Source: Gadus chalcogrammus (taxonomy: Eukaryota; Chordata; Actinopteri; Gadiformes; Gadidae). From it: a stretch of 64,000 nucleotides of DNA. The notes beneath the pieces are model-generated. The model saw nothing but the letters and a program-made list of their open reading frames with translations. It made no database searches and had not been told where the DNA came from. Made by a program: the position numbers and the translations under genes. Below are positions 1 through 12,100 of this stretch, piece by piece. Every line of letters begins with the position of its first letter. Position 1 is the stretch's first letter. The stretch spans positions 16,966,896 through 17,030,895 of the forward strand of contig NC_079423.1 of NCBI RefSeq assembly GCF_026213295.1, given 5' to 3'.

Positions 1-105
1 TCTGGTGGGGTTCAGTACGGTCTGGTGGGGTTCAGTACGGTCTGGTGGGGTTCAGTACGGTCTGGTGGGGTTTAGTACGGTCTGGTGGGGTTCAGTACGG
101 TCTGG
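1..105. repeat. 20-bp tandem repeat in intron
   Basis: About five head-to-tail copies of a 20-bp GT-rich unit (tctggtggggttcagtacgg) with one C-to-T variant. It lies in the obscn intron before the first exon seen here and runs off the window edge, so the true copy number is unknown. Confidence 0.9.
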
Positions 106-234
106 TTGATTCAATTGTTGGTTCACTTGTTAGTCTGCAAATATATCCATGTTCCAAACACAAAGGTCTTACAGCTGTAACCAAAACGCACAGAGACGGA
201 TGTATCTGACCTGTATTCCCGGGACGTCCCTCAG

Positions 235-501
235 CCCTCCCTGTCACCTTCACCAAGGAGGTGGAGCCGGTGTCGGTGAGGGAGGGGGGCCGGGCCGTGC
301 TCTGCTGTGAGCTGTCCCGGCCCGGGGCCCCTGTGGACTGGACGAAGGGCCGGACGGTGCTCAGACCGGGGGACAAGTACGAGATGAGGCAGGAGGGGCC
401 CTACACCAAGCTGGTCATCCTCAGCGCAGAGGAGAGCGACGCGGGCAAGTACACCTGTAAGAGCCAGGACGGACAATCCACCGCACAGCTCACCGTCACA
501 G
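235..501 (+). CDS. obscn: obscn Ig-domain exon 1 (of window)
   Basis: A 267-nt phase 1-1 exon bounded by ccctcag and GTAAGG. It encodes one I-set Ig domain: AVLCCELS (B-strand Cys), VDWTKG (core Trp) and DAGKYTC (DxGxYxC, F-strand Cys). It belongs to the diverged part of the Ig array. GC content is much higher than in the homogeneous array downstream. Confidence 0.9.
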
Positions 502-3500
502 GTAAGGTACCGCTGGGATGAGGTCATCACCCATGTTTTGAATGTTTGTAAAGGTGAAAGGTAAAAGCTTAAAGTTGCCTCGGAGTCTAACATTTGGATT
601 TCTTGTTATTTTGAATCGACCCCAAAAATATTTTTTCATTGATATAAAAAGTACTAAGAAGTAAAAAGTTTTTACATAATAATTGTTATTGCATCAAATA
701 AAATACTCAAAATGAATAAATGAACTATGCATAATTGAATTAATAATAAATGCATTCAAGACGTCAAGGTAATTTAAATCCACATGGTATCTACTACATC
801 ATAACGTCTTAAAGGTCTCACCTTACATCCTCATCACATCTTCAGTCATCGTCCTCAATATCTACACCGTGCATGACCTGGTTCGGAGCTCCACCTCATG
901 GCCATGTTCCTCAGCGTTGTCCCCCCCCCCCCCCCAGCTCCCCCCATCACCTTCAAGGTGAAGCTGAGGAACCAGCAGGTGGAGGAGGAGAGCAGCGTCA
1001 CCCTGAGCTGTGAGCTCTCCAGGCCGGGCCTGGCGGCCGAGTGGAGGAGGGGGCTGGAGGTCCTGAAGAGCGGCCTGAGGCACCAGGTCAGACGGAGGGA
1101 GGGCGTGATGGAGCTGACGGTCAGGAACGCCCTGCTGGAGGACAGCGGGGTGTACTGCTGCGTCTACGGCGACGCCCTGACCACGGCCAACCTCACCGTC
1201 ACCCGTAAGGAGACCGCTGCTTCTGCGGCAAAGTCACTTTTACAGTTCACTGCATACTTGTATGCATTTGACAAATACAACTTGTGAATCTTGAATCTTG
1301 AACCTCTGTTTAGATTCAAGATTCAAGAAATAGAGATAGATAGATACGTCTCCGCATGATTCACTGGGTTTCTTAGGCAAATACATGACTTGATTTTATA
1401 ACATTAGGTCCTCTGAAATATTCCACTGCTGGACTTTTTCCTCAGACAGGACACAGTTATATCGGAGTAGTTAGGAAATTATGAAGAATAAATAAACAAG
1501 CAATCCCATAATAAAAGGGAGATCTTGACCTCTCAGGGCTAGGGTCATAGGGGTCAGGGGGGGATAATAAAATAGATGGCTCGTTAAGCCCTTTGAGACT
1601 GTGCGTAAGGGCTATAAAAATAATCCACTAACATGATTGAATGAATCCCTCCCCTCCCCCCCTCCCTCCCTCCCTCTCCTCCCTCCATCCCTCCCCTCTC
1701 CTCCCTCCCCTCTCCTCCCTCCATCCCTCCCCCCCTCCCCCCTCCAGCGATCCCCATCACGTTCAAGACGGGTCTGAAGAACCAGGAGGCGCGTGAGGGC
1801 GGGGACGTGGCCCTGCGCTGCGAGCTGTCCAAGGCCGGCGTCCCGGTGGAGTGGTGGAAGGGGGAGGACCGGCTGGAGCCCGGCGGACGCTACCAGACGG
1901 TGCTCAGCGGCACCTCGGCAGAGCTGCACATCAGGAACATCCAGCCCGAGGACGTGGGCGAGTACAGCTGCATCCTGGGGGAGCAGAGGACCACGGCCGA
2001 GGTCAACGTCAGAGGTAGGGGGTCCCCGTACGGGTCTGGAGTCCTGTTGTCTGGAGTCTTGTTGTCTGGAGTCTTGTTGTCTTATTGTCTGGAGTCTTGT
2101 TGTCTTGTTGTCTTGTTGTCTGGAGTCTTGTTGTCTTGTTGTCTGGAGTCTTGTTGTCTTGTTGTCTGGAGTCTTGTTGTCTTGTTGTCTGGAGTCTTGT
2201 TGTCAGGTTGTATTGAATCTTGTTTTCTTGTTGTCTTGTTGTCTGGAGTCTTGTTGTCTTGTTGTCTAGAGTCTTTGTTGTTGTCACAAACAGTCATTGG
2301 GGTTGTTTTTAATATCCTCAAAACTCAAGCAAAAATACCTTGTCATCAATCCTACGTTCGGTTTGCACACATTATCAGATACATTACAAAATGTATTGAA
2401 TCCCAGAATTCTGACTTTAATCTCAGAATTCAGAATTTAAACTTAGAACTCTAAATAAATAAAAAACCCAAAGTGGCGGCAAAAACATCTGGCCTCCTTC
2501 CTCCCTCCAGCTGCAGCGTCGGTGTACATCGAGAAGGAGCTGGAGAGCCGGGTGGAGGTGACGGAGGGCAAGACGGCCGTGCTCTGCTGTGAGATCTCCA
2601 GCGCCAACGTCCCGGTCACCTGGAAGAAGAACGACACCACGGTGGAGCCGGGAGGCCGGTGCCTCATCAGGAAGGAGGGCTTCACCCACACCCTGGAGAT
2701 CCAGGGTGTGGGTCGAGAGGACGCCGGAGAGTACTGCTGCATCACCCGGGGCAAGAAGACCGCCGCCCGGCTCATCGTGAGGGGTAGGTGGACCGGTAGC
2801 CAGCCACTGAGGTCACTGAGGTCCGGACCTCGGCCATGTCTGAAGAGACGATAGAAAATCCTGACCTAAATACTGTAAATCAGAGGTTCTCTCCGGTCTC
2901 CGAGATGAGTCAATTATTAATTCAGTGAAGACTCATTTCTCCCCACACAAGAAGCCCAACGCCAGGGGAGGGTCTGAGCATGCAGAGGTGAATCCCATAA
3001 ATTCCTCCTGAAACTGATGACATTTTGGGGCTTCTGGATGGCGCTTACTTTTTCCAGGATACTCCTTTCCCCTTGTCGTCAGATTTACGTTTCAACCACT
3101 TGTCCATTTTCTCAAATTTATTTTGTCTAGCTTTCACAATTGACTTTGCTATTCTATTTTTTAATACATTTTCAGGAGTACCCCCCGCAGTACTCCAAAG
3201 TACCCCTAGGGGTGCACATACCCCCATGTGAGACCCACTGACCCAGACCGTTCTCCCTCATCAGAGCGCGTGCGGATCGTCTCGGGGCTGCAGGACCGGA
3301 CGGTGACGGCGGGCGAGGACGCGGCGTTCGTGTGCGAGCTGAGCCACGCCGACGTGAGCGAAGGCGAGTGGTGGCTCCTCTCCAGCCCGCTGCAGAGGAA
3401 CGAGATGAACCGGATGACCTTCCAGGGGCGGCAGCAGCGCCTGGTGCTCACCATGACCACGCCGGACGAGACCGGAGAGGTGGCCTTTGTGATCGGCGAG

Positions 3501-6125
3501 GAGAGGACCTCAGCCATGCTCTTAGTGGTTCCCAGAGTCAAAGGTAGAGATGTTCTGATACCACTTCTTCCTTACCGATACCGATTCCGATTATCGACCG
3601 ATACCGAGTATATACCGATTTCGCATCTAGCATTGTAACTACTAATAGCACTTGTTCTTATTGAAGGGTTCTCTTACGTTGACAGCAATGTATAGTCGGT
3701 ACATTCTGTCGACAATTCATTTTTTTGTCATGTGATGGTATTGAATCGGTGTATAGACTTGCGTACACACCGATACCCAATACTGCATTTTAGGCAGTAT
3801 GGGACGAATTTCCGATACTTGTATCATATCGGAACAATTCTAGACAACGGTAAACAAAGGGACGTGTGAGTCAAAGGGGATTCCTGCCTTTATGATTGGA
3901 CGACCTAACTTAACGATGCACGCTAACAAATCCAAAATTGTCTTTGCAAAATGTAGTTTTGTTGAAGGAGCGGCCTAAGGATGTCGTGATCATGGAGGGG
4001 CAAACGGCCACCCTCTCCTGCACCACGTCTGATGACACCAACCCGGTCACCTGGAGAAGGAACAGCGCACCCCTCCACCACGGCACCAAATACGAGATCC
4101 GCAAGGAGGGCCACCTGAACCTGCTTCTCATCCACGACGCGGAGCTCCTGGACACCGGCACATACACCTGTGACACTGGCGATGTGAAGGGCAATGCCCT
4201 GCTCACTGTGCACGGTAAAACCTATCCAAACGAGGATCTATACCATGTTTGCCTGCTTTTTGTAAAAAATAGTATTGATATTTTTTTACCTATGTCCTGC
4301 ACGATAAATCTTGTATCTTTTGAAGTTAGTTAGTTTGAGTTCGTTGAGGTATATATTATTGCTTTGGGATGTTCATTCTCTTGTGACCCAAGCACCTCTT
4401 ATGACAAGTCTTAACTTGGCATCCAACTCTCTCTTCCAGAACTGCCTCCGTTCTTCCAGGAAGGGGTGCATGATGTAGAAGCTGAGGAGGAAGGAACTAC
4501 CTCTCTGTCCTGTGAGCTTTCTAAGCCTCCTCAGCCTGGAGTGTTGGTGCAGTGGCGGAAGAACAGGCTGCCAATGAGAGCCAACAGGAAGTATGAGATG
4601 AAACAAGATGGCTGCCTGCTCCAGCTCCTCATCAAGGACCTCAAACCAGAGGACAGTGGCAGCTACTCCTGTCAAGTTGGAGAAGTCGAGAGCACTGCTA
4701 GTTTGGCAGTCAGAGGTGAGAACACATTGGATTGGTTTATAATTACCCCAATCTAACATGGTGCATTTGTATATCTTATAATGGTTACATTTCAAACTGA
4801 TGAAACTGTGTAATGGTGTACACAATCATTCTTCCTAGTACGTGGTCAAATATTTGTCAAAAGCTGGATATTGTCTTTGGGCATCATGTTCTGTGGCATG
4901 TACTCTCTTCCCAGTACCCCAAACATATCTATCCTCTGCCCTATCCTGTTCAGTGTTTATATTCATCCCTGCTCTTGTAATCAGCTGGTAAAGAACATCA
5001 TTAATTTGCTACGCTGATGGCATCCAGGTTTTTACTAAGGTATTCAAAGTGTTGGCGAACTCCTTGGGCCTTGTCAATGGCCTCATCCTAGACATTGAAA
5101 TACAGAAAGGACAACACAAAGATTTTGCCTCAAAGAAAGATTTCTATAATACCAACCTATCTCAATGCTGCATATCTTCTCTCCTCCAGAACTCCCTCCA
5201 ACTATCAAGAAGGAGCTACAGAGTGTGGAGGCAGAGGAGGAAGGAACTACCTCTCTGTCCTGTGAGCTTTCTAAGCCTCCTCAGCCTGGAGTATTGGTGC
5301 AGTGGAGGAAGAACAGGCTGCCACTGAGAGCCAACAGGAAGTATGAGATGAAACAAGATGGCTGCCTGCTCCAGCTCCTCATCAAGGACCTCAAACCAGA
5401 GGACAGTGGCAGCTACGCCTGTCAAGTTGGAGGAGCAGAGAGCTCTGCTAGTCTGACTGTGAAAGGTGAGTTCATATTGCAGTGATTCAAAGGTAATCTT
5501 AAAGGCCATTACTCCAATTCAAAAAAAGTGAATTTGTACAACGTACCTGCCATGGCATAACTCCATTCCTTGCATTAGTTAGGGTGACCAGACGTCCTCT
5601 TTTTCCCGGACATGTCCTCTTTTCGAGACCTAAAAAATGCGTCCGGCAGGGATTCCAAAAACGTCCGGTATTTTGCCTCGTCGCAAAAAAAAAAAAATAT
5701 ATATATTATTGTTATTATTATCTTTTTATTTTTTTTTGCCTCGTCGCATATTTGTGTTTCTGGGTCTTTCACATAACCTACTAGTTATTACCATTGTATA
5801 TGTCTATGGTTATTACGGCCTTCCAAGTTCTGGAAATGGTATCTCCCTTACGTTCCACCTTCTTGCGCGAGCTGACTGTAGAGAGAGTCTGTCATTGGGC
5901 GACCGATCTCATGTGCTCGTTGAGAAGGTGCCGTGTATAGACGGAATGAAACCCCCACTGAAGTACGTAGGCTCACGATAAAACACCCCCCCCCCCCCCC
6001 CCCCCCCCCCCCGTCAACAATCTTGCCCGGGGCGCAATTGGACCTAGGATCGCCACTGTCTGCAGCCATGCCTAAACGTAATGTAAGTTCACGGACGAAC
6101 TAAAGAAAAAATACCCATGTTTTCG

Positions 6126-6157
<32 letters not shown>

Positions 6158-9100
6158 CGACGAAGTGTCCTCTTTTTCACAAACTCAAATCTGGTCACCC
6201 TACATTAGTTAGTGGGATTTGGTTGAATAAGCCTCTTTGTCCCGGGGATATAGTGATACTTGATATTATCACGAACCAAACCATCTGCAGTTTTTCAGCT
6301 GAGCGTACCGCATAGTCCCGATTTAATTGTGACACTAAGATCATTCGGGTGACATATATCCATAGGCTGCAAGAAATGGGAATCTCGATTTGTGTCATCA
6401 GCTGGCAAGAAATATCATTCAATCACTATGCTGATGACTCCCAGTTGTAAATATGGTGTCCAATGTCTGGGCTAACACCTTGTCAATGAGCCACCAGAAA
6501 GATTGCATCGTGAAAATGTTCTTCCGAACATAAATAAGAATACGATGTTCCGTATCTTCTCTCCTCCAGAACTCCCTCCTTACTTTGAGGAGGAGATGCA
6601 GGATGTGGAGGCAGAGGAGGAAGGAACTACCTCTCTGTCCTGTGAGCTTTCTAAGCCTCCTCAGCCTGGAGTGTTGGTGCAGTGGAGGAAGAACAGGCTG
6701 CCACTGAGAGCCAACAGGAAGTATGAGATGAAACAAGATGGCTGCCTGCTGCAGCTCCTCATCAAGGACCTCAAACCAGAGGACAGTGGCAGCTACTCCT
6801 GTCTAGTAGGAGGAGCAGAGAGCTCTGCTAGTCTGACTGTCACGGGTGAGTTCATATAGTGTTCTTGACAGTAATATCTGAGGTTATTCCTCCAATGTCA
6901 GATGGTAGTTACATTATTGGAAAAGTATTTTAGTACAAAGTTGAACTTTTAGTACTTTTAGTATTTTAGTACAAAGTTGAACATTGCTAAATGCAGTGAG
7001 TCTCTTCTAAATTACTTCCTATGGCTTCATGGTTACATTTTGGACCCAAAGAGCTGGACATAATCTGGAGCATCATGTTCTCAGACGTGAACTTCCTCCT
7101 CTGTAATTGAGGATAATCTGTTGTCTCCGCCTCATATTGTCACACTGTAGTGCTCTCTTGGTTGGTCATAATTTGGAAAAAAATATCATTAATTTGTTAT
7201 GCTGATGACACTCAGCTGTACCAAGTCATTTGCGGGCTGAAGAATTCTTAATGGGCTTCAACCAGTCAGAAAATTACAACACATGCAAAAAAATGGCCAG
7301 CTCTTTGATGTTGCCCAAAATATATGTTTTCATGAAATCAATCATTTCTCAATGCTTCATTTCCATCTCTTCTCCAGAACTCGTTCCATCGTTCAACAAG
7401 GAGCTACAGAGTGTGGAGGCTGAGGAGGAAGGAACTACCTCTCTGTCCTGTGAGCTTTCTAAGCCTCCTCAGCCTGGAGTGTTGGTGCAGTGGAGGAAGA
7501 ACAGGCTGCCACTGAGAGCCAACAGGAAGTATGAGATGAAACAAGATGGCTGCCTGCTCCAGCTCCTCATCAAGGACCTCAAACCAGAGGACAGTGGCAG
7601 CTACTCCTGTCTAGTAGGAGGAGCAGAGAGCTCTGCTAGTCTGGCTGTCACAGGTGAGTTCATATAGTGTTCTTGACAGTAATATCTAAGGTTATTCCTC
7701 CAATGTCAGATGGTGGTTACATTATTGGAAAAGTATTTTAGTACAAAGTTGAACTTTTACTACTTTTATTTTTTAAGTACAAAGTTGAACATTGCTAAAT
7801 GCACTGAGTCTCTTCTAAATGACTTCCTACGGCTTCATGGTTACATTTTGGACCCAAAGAGATTGACGTAATCTGGAGCATCATGTTCTCAGACTTGAAC
7901 TTCCTCCTCTGTAATTGAGGATAATCCGTTCTCTCCGCCTCATATGGTCACTTTGTAATGCTCTCTTGGTTGGTCATAATTTGGAAACGAATATCATTAA
8001 TTTGTTATGCTGATGACACTCAGCTGTAACAAGTCATTGGTGGGCTGAAGGATTTTAAACGGGCTGCAACCAGTCAGAAAATTACAACATATGTAAAGAA
8101 ATTGCCAGATCTATGAATTTGCCCAAAATATAAATTGTCCTAAAATCAAACATATCTCAATGCTCCATATCATCTCTTCTCCAGAACTCCTTCCATCGTT
8201 CATGAAGGAGCTACAGAGTGTGGAGGCTGAGGAGGAAGGAACTACCTCTCTGTCCTGTGAGCTTTCTAAGCCTCCTCAGCCTGGAGTGTTGGTGCAGTGG
8301 AGGAAGAACAGGCTGCCACTGAGAGCCAACAGGAAGTATGAGATGAAACAAGATGGCTGCCTGCTCCAGCTCCTCATCAAGGACCTCAAACCAGAGGACA
8401 GTGGCAGCTACTCCTGTCTAGTAGGAGGAGCAGAGAGCTCTGCTAGTCTGACTGTGACCGGTGAGTTCTTATACTGTACCGGCTGATATCTAATGTTAAG
8501 GCTATAACTCCAATGTCAGATGGTAGTGAAAATATTGGAAAAGTCCAGTATTTTATTACAAAGTTGAACTTTGCAAAATGAAGTGAGTCTCTTCTGAATT
8601 ACTCCGTACTGCTTAATGGTCACATATTGGACCAAAATATCTTGACATATTCTGGAGCATCATCTTCTCAGACGTGACCTTCCTTCTCAGAAACTGAGGA
8701 GAATCTGTCCTCCCCCTTATCGTGTTCACTCTGTATGTTCTCTCCATGTTGGTCTTCAGTGTTGATAGAATGTAATTCATTTGTTACGCTGATGACACTC
8801 AACTATACTAGTCAACTGTACCAATTAATTGGTTGGCTGAAGAATTATAAATGGGCTGCAACCAGTCATAAAGTTACAACATATGCCTAAAATAGGCCAG
8901 CTCTATGATTTTGCAGAAAATATCTATCTTCCTAAAATCAAACATATCTCAATGCTCCATATCATCTCTCCTCCAGAACTCGTTCCATCGTTCAAGAAGG
9001 AGCTACAGAGTGTGGAGGCTGAGGAGGAAGGAACTACCTCTCTGTCCTGTGAGCTTTCTAAGCCTCCTCAGCCTGGAGTGTTGGTGCAGTGGAGGAAGAA

Positions 9101-12100
9101 CAGGCTGCCACTGAGAGCCAACAGGAAGTATGAGATGAAACAAGATGGCTGCCTGCTCCAGCTCCTCATCAAGGACCTCAAACCAGAGGACAGTGGCAGC
9201 TACTCCTGTCTAGTAGGAGGAGCAGAGAGCTCTGCTAGTCTGACTGTGACCGGTGAGTTAATAACCTTGTTGATCTTTAGGCATTTTAAAGACTCTTACT
9301 CAGATACAAGGTGGTGTTCTTGCATGTTATGACATGTTCATATCCCAGACTTTGTAGTCAAAGGGCTGTTAACAGCGCACAGTTTATTGGTCTGTAGTAA
9401 TTATTAAAATATTAAATATTTCAATGAAAAGTGTACTTATGCCAAATTCTCAAATTGCTGCATACAATTCAGCTGCTGCCTTGTCTCATATTTGACCATA
9501 AACATAGCATTCCCTGGGTGATCCAGTTCTTAGAGGTGCATTGTCTTTTCAGGGTTGTAAAAACATATATTTGTGGCTCTATTCAGTTGAGCTGGTTGAT
9601 GCTCATCTTTGGTGATGTCATCAGATGGTCAGGAATATAGTTTAATCTCTATGCTGATGATACGTAGCTGTACCAAGGTGTCCAAGATATTGGATATCTT
9701 ATTGGCAATGGCGTGGAGTCGGTCGTACACGTAAAGATATCCGACAGATTGGCCTGCCCTATGAATGTGCTGAGAAGATCTTTGCCTAGCATCAAAAGAT
9801 GTGTAGATTAACCATATCCATCTCTCCTCCAGAACTCCTTCCATCCTTCAAGAAGGAGCTACAGAGTGTGGAGGCTGAGGAGGAAGGAACTACCTCTCTG
9901 TCCTGTGAGCTTTCTAAGCCTCCTCAGCCTGGAGTGTTGGTGCAGTGGAGGAAGAACAGGCTGCCACTGAGAGCCAACAGGAAGTATGAGATGAAACAAG
10001 ATGGCTGCCTGCTCCAGCTCCTCATCAAGGACCTCAAACCAGAGGACAGTGGCAGCTACTCCTGTCTAGTAGGAGGAGCGGAGAGCTCTGCTAGTCTGGC
10101 TGTGACCGGTGAGTTCATATACTCTACTGGCTGATATGTTAAAGGATATTACGCCAATGTCAGATGGTAGTTACACTATTGGAAAAGTCCAGTATTCTAG
10201 TACAATGTTTGACTATACTGAATACAGAGTCAGTCTCTTCTGAATTACCCCTTCGTGCTTCATTGTCACATTTTGGACCCAAAGTAAGAAAAATAAAAAG
10301 AAGGTGCCGCAAACTCTGAGTTCCACTGGTAAGAATGATTAATTGGTGATAACAGTTTGGCCTACAAAGGCCTTCATCAGATCACATAGGACCCATATTG
10401 GACCCAAACATCTTGACATAATTTTGAGCATCATGATCTCAGGCATGAACTGCCTCCACAGAAACTGAAGAGAATCTGTTCTCTACGCATCACCTTGTTC
10501 TCTCTGTAATGTTCTCCTGGTTCATCATCAGTTGAGATCGAATGTCAATCATTAGTTACGCTGATGTCACTCAACTGTACCACTCAGCTGTACCAAGTCA
10601 TTTGTTGGCTGAAGAATTTTAAACGGGCTGCAACCAGTCAGAAAATTACAACATATGCAAAAAAAATTCCAGATCTATGAATTTGCCCAAAATATATGTT
10701 GTCCTAAAATCAATCATTTCTCAATGCTTCGTTTCCATCTCTCCTCCAGAACTCGTTCCATCGTTCAACAAGGAGCTACAGAGTGTGGAGGCTGAGGAGG
10801 AAGGAACTACCTCTCTGTCCTGTGAGCTTTCTAAGCCTCCTCAGCCTGGAGTGTTGGTGCAGTGGAGGAAGAACAGGCTGCCACTGAGAGCCAACAGGAA
10901 GTATGAGATGAAACAAGATGGCTGCCTGCTCCAGCTCCTCATCAAGGACCTCAAACCAGAGGACAGTGGCAGCTACTCCTGTCTAGTAGGAGGAGCAGAG
11001 AGCTCTGCTAGTCTGACTGTGACAGGTGAGTTCATACTCTTCTTGATCATCAGGTATTCTAAAGACTCTCCTCAGATACAAGGTGGTGTTTGAAGCATAG
11101 AGTTGATCTGCTGCATGGTCTCATATTTGACCATAAACTTGGAATTTCCTGGAGGGTCCTGTTCTTAGATGTGCAGTGTCTCTTCAGAGTTGTACAAAGA
11201 TATATTTTTGTCTCTATTCAGTTGACCTGGTTGATGCTCATCTTTGGTGATGTCTTTAGCTGGTCAGGAATATAGTTACAAACCTTTGCTGATGACACCT
11301 AGCTGTACCAAGGTGTACAAGAGGTTTGATATCTTATTGACCATGAGGTGGATTCGGTCATACATATAAAGATATCCTATAGATTAGCCAGCACTATGAA
11401 AGTGCTGAGAAGATCTTTGCTTAGCATTAAAAGATGTGTAGATTAACTTTAAACATCTCTCCTCCAGAACTCCTTCCATCGTTCAAGAAGGAGCTACAGA
11501 GTGTAGAGGCTGAGGAGGAAGGAACTACCTCTCTGTCCTTTGAGCTTTCTAAGCCTCCTCAGCCTGGAGTGTTGGTGCAGTGGAGGAAGAACAGGCTGCC
11601 ACTGAGAGCCAACAGGAAGTATGAGATGAAACAAGATGGCTGCCTGCTCCAGCTCCTCATCAAGGACCTCAAACCAGAGGACAGTGGCAGCTACTCCTGT
11701 CTAGTAGGAGGAGCAGAGAGCTCTGCTAGTCTGACTGTGACCGGTGAGTTCATATGTTAAAGGATATTACTCCAATGTCAGAAGGTAGTTACACTATACG
11801 AAAAGTCCAGTATTTTAGTACAAAGTTGGACTATACTGAATACAGAGTCAGTCTCTTCTGAATTACCCCTTTGTGCTTCATTGTCACATTTTATACCCAA
11901 AGTAAGAAAAATAAAAAGAAGGTGTCGCAAACTCTGAGTTCCACTGGTAAGAATGTTTGATTGGTGATAACGTTTTGGCCTACAAAGGCCTTCATCAGAT
12001 CACATAGGACCCATATTGGACCCAAACAAATTGACATCATTTTGAGCATCATGCTCTCAGGCATGAACTGCCTCCACAGAAACCGAGGGGAATCTGTTCT

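Noticed and set aside
2443..2775. Antisense frames over Ig exons (for example 2443-2775, 4373-4825, 12394-12753)
   Set aside because: They are shadows of GC-rich Ig exons. The plus strand has the Ig signatures and splice sites.
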